From the NCBI GenBank assembly GCA_016794365.1, contig JAEUKB010000029.1:54086-118085 (forward strand): a stretch of 64,000 nucleotides of DNA, written 5' to 3'. The notes beneath the pieces are model-generated. The model had not been told where the DNA came from. It did no database searches and worked only from the letters and a program-made list of their open reading frames with translations. Numbering within the stretch: the stretch's first letter is position 1; each line of letters starts with the position of its first letter. This DNA comes from Myxococcales bacterium (GTDB lineage: Bacteria; Myxococcota_A; Polyangia; Palsa-1104; JAEUJZ01). A program made the translations under genes and the position numbers. This document shows, in pieces, positions 59,923 through 64,000 of this stretch.

Positions 59923-59997
59923 AGGTCGAACTGACTTTTTCGCCCCAAAATTCGCTGCGAGAGATACAAGATAGACGTGTTAGCGAAAGGCAATCGG

Positions 59998-60690
59998 GTG
60001 AAGGTTTCGATCATCATTCCTGTGTTCAACGAAGAGCGCACCATTGGTGCTGTCATCGAAGCGGTTCATTCGCTGTCGTTCGACAAGGAAATCATCGTCG
60101 TCAATGATGGCTCAAGCGATGGAACGCGCGAAGCGCTGCGACCCTATGAAAGCGGTCGTCCTGGCATTCGCGTCTATCACTGTCCGGTGAATCTGGGCAA
60201 AGGCTCAGCGGTGCGCATCGGCTTTAGCATGGCGGAAGGCGACATCGTTACGATTCAAGACGCGGACTTAGAGCTGGATCCAACGGACTATTACAAGCTG
60301 ATGCAGCCGATCGTGTCCGGGGAAGCCGATGTGGTGTACGGCTCTCGCTTCTTGAACGACAGAGGCGGAACCAAGCGACGCGGCATGCTGATGTTTTACT
60401 TGGCCAATCGCGCGCTCACTGGCTTTGCCAACCTGCTGTTTCACGGCAACCTCACCGACATTGAGACCTGTTACAAGCTGTTCCGCCGTGATGTTTTGCC
60501 GAAGCTGAAGCTGCGGGCTTCGCGGTTTGAGATCGAACCAGAGCTGACCGCGCAAGTGCTCAAGACCGGGCATCGCATCGTCGAGCTACCGATTTCCTAC
60601 AAGCCGCGCACACACGCAGAAGGCAAGAAGATCGCGTGGGTGGATGGCTTTATCGCGGTCTATACGCTCGCCAAGCAGCGCCTCAACTAA
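59998..60690 (+). CDS. Family 2 glycosyltransferase (dolichyl-phosphate-mannose synthase-like)
   Basis: 230 residues from GTG 59998, with AAAGG eight to nine bases upstream; GTG 59977 would add seven residues. 'VSIIIPVFNEERTIGAVI', 'IIVVNDGSSDGTREAL', 'NLGKGSAVRIGFSMAEG' and the metal-binding 'IQDADLELDPTDY' are DPM1/GT2 hallmarks. 'YGSRFLNDRGGTKRRGM' is typical of polyprenyl-phosphate glucose/mannose synthases. No C-terminal membrane helices. It could supply a lipid-linked sugar to GT39-type enzymes. Confidence 0.9.
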   Translation: MKVSIIIPVFNEERTIGAVIEAVHSLSFDKEIIVVNDGSSDGTREALRPYESGRPGIRVYHCPVNLGKGSAVRIGFSMAEGDIVTIQDADLELDPTDYYKLMQPIVSGEADVVYGSRFLNDRGGTKRRGMLMFYLANRALTGFANLLFHGNLTDIETCYKLFRRDVLPKLKLRASRFEIEPELTAQVLKTGHRIVELPISYKPRTHAEGKKIAWVDGFIAVYTLAKQRLN

Positions 60691-60820
60691 TTCTGTCGTT
60701 TCGTTCTGTCGTCTCGTTCTGTCGTCTCTGTCTCGCTTTGCAAACAGCAAGGACTCGGTCAGCATAGAAGCTGGCCCAGTGTTGTTTGGGCGTACGCAGA
60801 CATAGGAAAGGAGTCGCGGA

Positions 60821-62020
60821 ATGAAGACACAGAGAATCCGTCACAGGCTGTTCGCAATGACTGTGCTCGGCCTGCTAACCGCAGGATGTCAGAGCACAGA
60901 CACAGGAGTCGCTGCACCCGATGATCAAGGTGCAAGCGTAGATGCAGGAACCGATGGTGGATCGTCGTGCAGTCCTGAAGGTGTGTTTGATGGCGCTCCG
61001 ATCACAGCAAACGCAGGTGAATGGACGTGGGTAGACGTTCCGGGCGCAGTCTGTCGTTCCGGATCTGCGACGGGATTTGGCATTCGACTCAATCCTGCAT
61101 CCGATAAGCTGGTGATCTACTTCCAAGGTGGTGGAGCGTGCTTTAACACCACGACTTGCAATAGCAATGCTGCAACATTTGGCGCGAGTGAGTTTGCGCT
61201 CGCTCGATCGCTCGCAGGACAGCGCGGACTGTTCAACGCAACCGACGCAAACAATCCATTCAAAGACTGGAACCTGATCTTCGTTCCGTACTGCACCGGA
61301 GACGTTCACGCAGGCAATGCCACGGGGGTCTCTGTTCCGGGTTCGGGAGCTCCTCAAAATCAGCAGTTTGTTGGATATCGCAACGTCGGTCTGTTCCTAA
61401 AACGCATCGTTCCGACGTTTCCTTCCGTCACCAAAGTCTTGGTCACAGGATCCAGCGCCGGTGGCTTTGGATCGATGCTCAACTATCATCGCATCGCGCA
61501 AGCGTTCTGTCCGCGTCAGGTCTCGTTGGTCAATGACTCTGGACCGATCTTTTCGGATGCGTATCTAGCGCCATGTCTACAGAAGCGCTGGCGACAGCTC
61601 TGGAACTTTGACTCATCGCTGCCAGCGGACTGCACAGACTGTAGCAAACCCGACGGTGGAGGCTTCTTCAACTTCGAGCGCTACTTGGCCCGAAAGTACT
61701 CAAACCAGCGCTTGGGACTCATCTCGTATACCCAAGATTCGACGATCGCGTACTTCTTCGGATACGGCCAAAACAACTGCGCAGGAATCGATGGGAATCC
61801 GGGCTCTGTTCCTGCTGCAACGTTTCAGGCGGGACTCCTTGAACTTCGTGACAGCTATCTAAAGCCCGACGGTACGTGGTCTACGTTTTATCCAGCCGGA
61901 ACCAATCACACGATCTTGCTGGACACGACCTACTCTACATTTTCGACGGGCGGAACCAAGCTGACCGATTGGATGTCCGGCATTGTGAATCAAGGGAGTC
62001 CTTCCCACATCGGTCCGTAG
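60821..62020 (+). CDS. Pectinacetylesterase-family (Notum-like) lipoprotein hydrolase
   Basis: 399 residues with AAAGGAG seven bases before the ATG. Lipoprotein signal 'AMTVLGLLTAGC' and an Asp/Gly-rich linker. The alpha/beta-hydrolase core shows 'KLVIYFQGGGACFN', 'IFVPYCTGDVHAGN', nucleophile GSSAGGFG and a likely catalytic His in 'AGTNHTILLD'. Relatives remove acetyl or acyl groups from pectin or, as Notum, from Wnt. The bacterial substrate is unknown. Convergent with selO, 11 bases apart. Confidence 0.88.
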   Translation: MKTQRIRHRLFAMTVLGLLTAGCQSTDTGVAAPDDQGASVDAGTDGGSSCSPEGVFDGAPITANAGEWTWVDVPGAVCRSGSATGFGIRLNPASDKLVIYFQGGGACFNTTTCNSNAATFGASEFALARSLAGQRGLFNATDANNPFKDWNLIFVPYCTGDVHAGNATGVSVPGSGAPQNQQFVGYRNVGLFLKRIVPTFPSVTKVLVTGSSAGGFGSMLNYHRIAQAFCPRQVSLVNDSGPIFSDAYLAPCLQKRWRQLWNFDSSLPADCTDCSKPDGGGFFNFERYLARKYSNQRLGLISYTQDSTIAYFFGYGQNNCAGIDGNPGSVPAATFQAGLLELRDSYLKPDGTWSTFYPAGTNHTILLDTTYSTFSTGGTKLTDWMSGIVNQGSPSHIGP

Positions 62021-62031
62021 TCTCTGCGGAA

Positions 62032-63666
62032 TCAGCTACTGCACGACAACATGGAACAGCCGGGACGATGGCGAGCCCACTCCGGACGTTTTTCTGCAAA
62101 GCGTGCATGCTGCGATTGTTCTTCATAGGGACGACGCAGCACATCCAGCAGCTCGTAGACCATCGAGCCGTCTCCTTGTTCTGCACGATCGATCGCAAGC
62201 TGTGCCAGATAGTTGCGCAGCACAATGTAAGGATTCACTGCGTTCATCTGGCTGCGCCGATCCTCATCGGACAGATCTTGTGAAGCGATGCGACGCTGAT
62301 ACTTCAGGAGCCACGACACAATCGCTTCGCGATGCGGTCCCTGTAGATCGTCCGGTCGATAGTAGGCATCGCGCAGCGTGTGATCGAGGAATGCATGAAT
62401 GTCTCTTTCCTGCGCTGATAAAATCGCCAGCTTGCGAAAGAAGATCGTCATGTCTGTCTCGACAAGCTGAAGCACATGATACAGCTCTTTTTCCAGTGAC
62501 GCATCGTCGCTGGGACGCCACGCCGACAAGCCCAACTTTTGGCTCATCATCTTGGCTTGATCTCGCTCAAAAGTATGCGGAAAGGCCATCAGCGCTTCTT
62601 CCAGCGGACGTGCATCACCGATGAGAGGAAGGATTCCTTCCGCAAAGCGCGCCAGGTTCCAGAATGCGACTCCTGGCTGATTCCCAAAGCAGTAGCGTCG
62701 GCCACTTGCGTCGGTGGTGTTGGGTGTCCAGGTTGGATCGTAGTCCTCGAGCCAGCCGTAGGGGCCATAGTCAATCGTCAGTCCGAGCACGCTCATGTTG
62801 TCGGTGTTCATCACGCCATGAACAAAGCCGACGCGCTGCCAGTCCACGACGAGCTGCGCGGTCCGTTCCGCCACGACGCCCACCATGCGCAGATAGCTGT
62901 CTTTGCTGGGCGGACCCAGATCTGGAAAGTATTCCTGAAGCGTGAAATCGACCAAGCGCTTGAGCGTGTCGAGGTCTCTGCGAAATGCGAGCAGCTGATA
63001 GTTTCCAAAGCGCAAAAAGCTGGGTGCCACTCGACAGACAATCGCTCCTTTTTCTTTGGCTGGATGTCCGTCGTAAAACATGTCGCGTAGTACGAGATCG
63101 CCGGTTCCCACCAGACTGAGCGCGCGCGTGGTTGCAATGCCCAAGTGATGCATCGCTTCGCTGCATAGGAACTCTCTGACCGATGAGCGAACGACTGCGC
63201 GACCGTCCGCAGTGCGCGAGTACGGAGTCGGTCCTGCACCTTTTAGCTGAAGCTCAAGCCGCTGTCCGCTGGGCGTTCGGACTTCCCCCAATCCCATCGC
63301 TCTGCCGTCACCAAGCTGGCCTGCCCAGTTGCCAAACTGATGGCCTCCGTAACAGGCTGCATATGCAGTCATTCCTTGTGCCAGCGCGTTTCCTCCCAGC
63401 ACTTGTGCGAACGCAGGATGACGATGGGAATCGCTTGGGAGCCCCAGCATGTCTGCCACTTCTGCGGAATGCGCAAGGAGCTGCGGAGACTTCACCGGCG
63501 TCGGACTGACCCACGAAAAGCAGGCACCGTGAACTTGGCGTGAGCGTCGCTCTGTACTGGGATCGGCAGGTAGTGATTGGACAAAGCGATTGTCGAACAG
63601 AGCGGATGAAAACGGACTGTCCGAGATGATCGGAACCAAGAGCGGAGAAGGTGTCGGCGCAGACAT
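62032..63666 (-). CDS. selO: SelO (YdiU) protein adenylyltransferase
   Basis: 544 residues from ATG 63666; the frame is open 23 codons further but without a better start. 'YAACYGGHQFGNWAGQLGDG', 'ELQLKGAGPTPYSR', 'VRSSVREFLCSEAMHHLG' and 'GFVHGVMNTDNMS' (active site) with 'IDYGPYGWLEDYD' are the SelO pseudokinase signature. SelO transfers AMP to Ser/Thr/Tyr and protects against oxidative stress. The C-terminus ends 'CSMLSCSS', keeping the cysteine that is selenocysteine in animals. Confidence 0.95.
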   Translation of the reverse strand: MSAPTPSPLLVPIISDSPFSSALFDNRFVQSLPADPSTERRSRQVHGACFSWVSPTPVKSPQLLAHSAEVADMLGLPSDSHRHPAFAQVLGGNALAQGMTAYAACYGGHQFGNWAGQLGDGRAMGLGEVRTPSGQRLELQLKGAGPTPYSRTADGRAVVRSSVREFLCSEAMHHLGIATTRALSLVGTGDLVLRDMFYDGHPAKEKGAIVCRVAPSFLRFGNYQLLAFRRDLDTLKRLVDFTLQEYFPDLGPPSKDSYLRMVGVVAERTAQLVVDWQRVGFVHGVMNTDNMSVLGLTIDYGPYGWLEDYDPTWTPNTTDASGRRYCFGNQPGVAFWNLARFAEGILPLIGDARPLEEALMAFPHTFERDQAKMMSQKLGLSAWRPSDDASLEKELYHVLQLVETDMTIFFRKLAILSAQERDIHAFLDHTLRDAYYRPDDLQGPHREAIVSWLLKYQRRIASQDLSDEDRRSQMNAVNPYIVLRNYLAQLAIDRAEQGDGSMVYELLDVLRRPYEEQSQHARFAEKRPEWARHRPGCSMLSCSS

Positions 63667-63738
63667 AGCTGTCACTGTGTCAGCTTGTGCGCGGGACGGA
63701 AAGGAAAAGTAGGGAAGGGTGGATCTTCGCTTCAATCA

Positions 63739-63779
63739 ATAGGTTTTCTCTATGGATTTGATCCATCGATTTTCTCTAT
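63739..63779. promoter_or_regulatory. Repeats upstream of selO, candidate regulatory region
   Basis: A direct repeat TTTTCTCTAT occurs at 63744-63753 and 63770-63779. Between them lies the inverted repeat ATGGAT-TTG-ATCCAT (63752-63766). The stretch ATAG...CTAT (63739-63753) is loosely OxyR-like. This is the only structure I see in the final 334 bases (63667-64000), together with an open frame that runs off the edge. Confidence 0.45.
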
Positions 63780-63783
63780 CCAA

Positions 63784-64000
63784 ATGAGCAGATACATTGC
63801 TGAAACCATCCGCAAAGGGAGCCTGCGGATCGATTGCACAGCTGGACGTGTACGCGCAGCGATGCTGTTGTCGGGGAATATCTCGTCGGCATACCGCTTC
63901 ATCGCAAGGATGTTGCAGCGCATAGCGCAAAGATCCGTGCAGAGCCCGCGTGCAAATTCAGGGGTGCTTCGTCGAAGCCGGGGGCTGTTGGGAACGCGAT
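63784..64000 (+). other. Open frame running off the right edge, coding status unclear
   Basis: An ATG at 63784 opens a frame with no stop to the window end (72 codons), starting 'MSRYIAETIRKGSLRID'. It is rich in Arg and Ser with no recognised motif. Minus-strand frames through the same region are equally open. I cannot say whether any is a gene. Confidence 0.2.

Noticed and set aside
63736..63930. Minus-strand 64-codon frame upstream of selO
   Set aside because: No ribosome site, no motif, and the opposite strand is equally open.

Overview
The window looks like chromosomal DNA from a myxobacterium-like member of the Myxococcota. This rests on gene content alone: myxobacterial-type Ser/Thr kinases paired with PEGA or TPR proteins, an FHA-domain sigma-54 activator, an etf-type iron-sulfur oxidoreductase, DUF4911, many Cys-rich lipoproteins and outer-membrane barrels. 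By eye the left third is richest in G+C, the middle and right are lower, and one gene near 34 kb is clearly AT-rich.

Layout. 1-9.5 kb: a cut-off GT39-like membrane enzyme, a sigma-54 activator, an Fe-S oxidoreductase, a membrane sulfatase-fold enzyme, a five-copy 43-bp tandem repeat and a Ser/Thr kinase. 9.5-17 kb: a flippase, tsaE, an asparaginase, a CDP-alcohol phosphotransferase, a chalcone-isomerase-like secreted protein and a propeller lipoprotein. 17-21.7 kb: DUF4911, a FecR/barrel protein, alanine racemase and a PDZ-thioredoxin protein. 21.8-28.7 kb: a seven-gene minus-strand operon (two FtsX-type permeases, LolA-like protein, outer-membrane barrel, LolD-type ATPase, two small envelope proteins) read divergently from a marR gene with inverted repeats between them. 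28.7-33.3 kb: hypD-hypE without other hydrogenase genes, then dnaX-ybaB.

33.3-46.6 kb is the most unusual part. It holds an AT-rich helical protein with a hydrophobic hairpin, a TPR-PEGA/MopE-like lipoprotein pair, and a Ser/Thr kinase in two pieces (37.05-37.52 kb and 45.50-46.62 kb). Between the pieces lies a compact seven-gene minus-strand operon: an HTH regulator with a periplasmic-binding-protein-like sensor domain, a PstS-like secreted protein, a small lipoprotein, an OprP-like porin, a lipoprotein, a TonB-dependent receptor and another lipoprotein. I read this as a candidate undescribed outer-membrane capture and uptake system for an anion or small ligand, lodged inside a kinase gene.

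46.6-64 kb: a GT2 enzyme, an RMD1-family protein, a glyoxalase, a second propeller lipoprotein, a kinase with a very large HEAT-like region beyond its membrane segment followed by a PEGA protein, htpG, a small membrane protein, an M60-type metallopeptidase lipoprotein, another GT2 enzyme, a pectinacetylesterase-like lipoprotein and selO. Several short repeats recur: an 11-bp unit containing GGAATCG next to stop codons, and a 31-bp palindrome found twice. I saw no rRNA, tRNA, CRISPR array, transposase or integrase.
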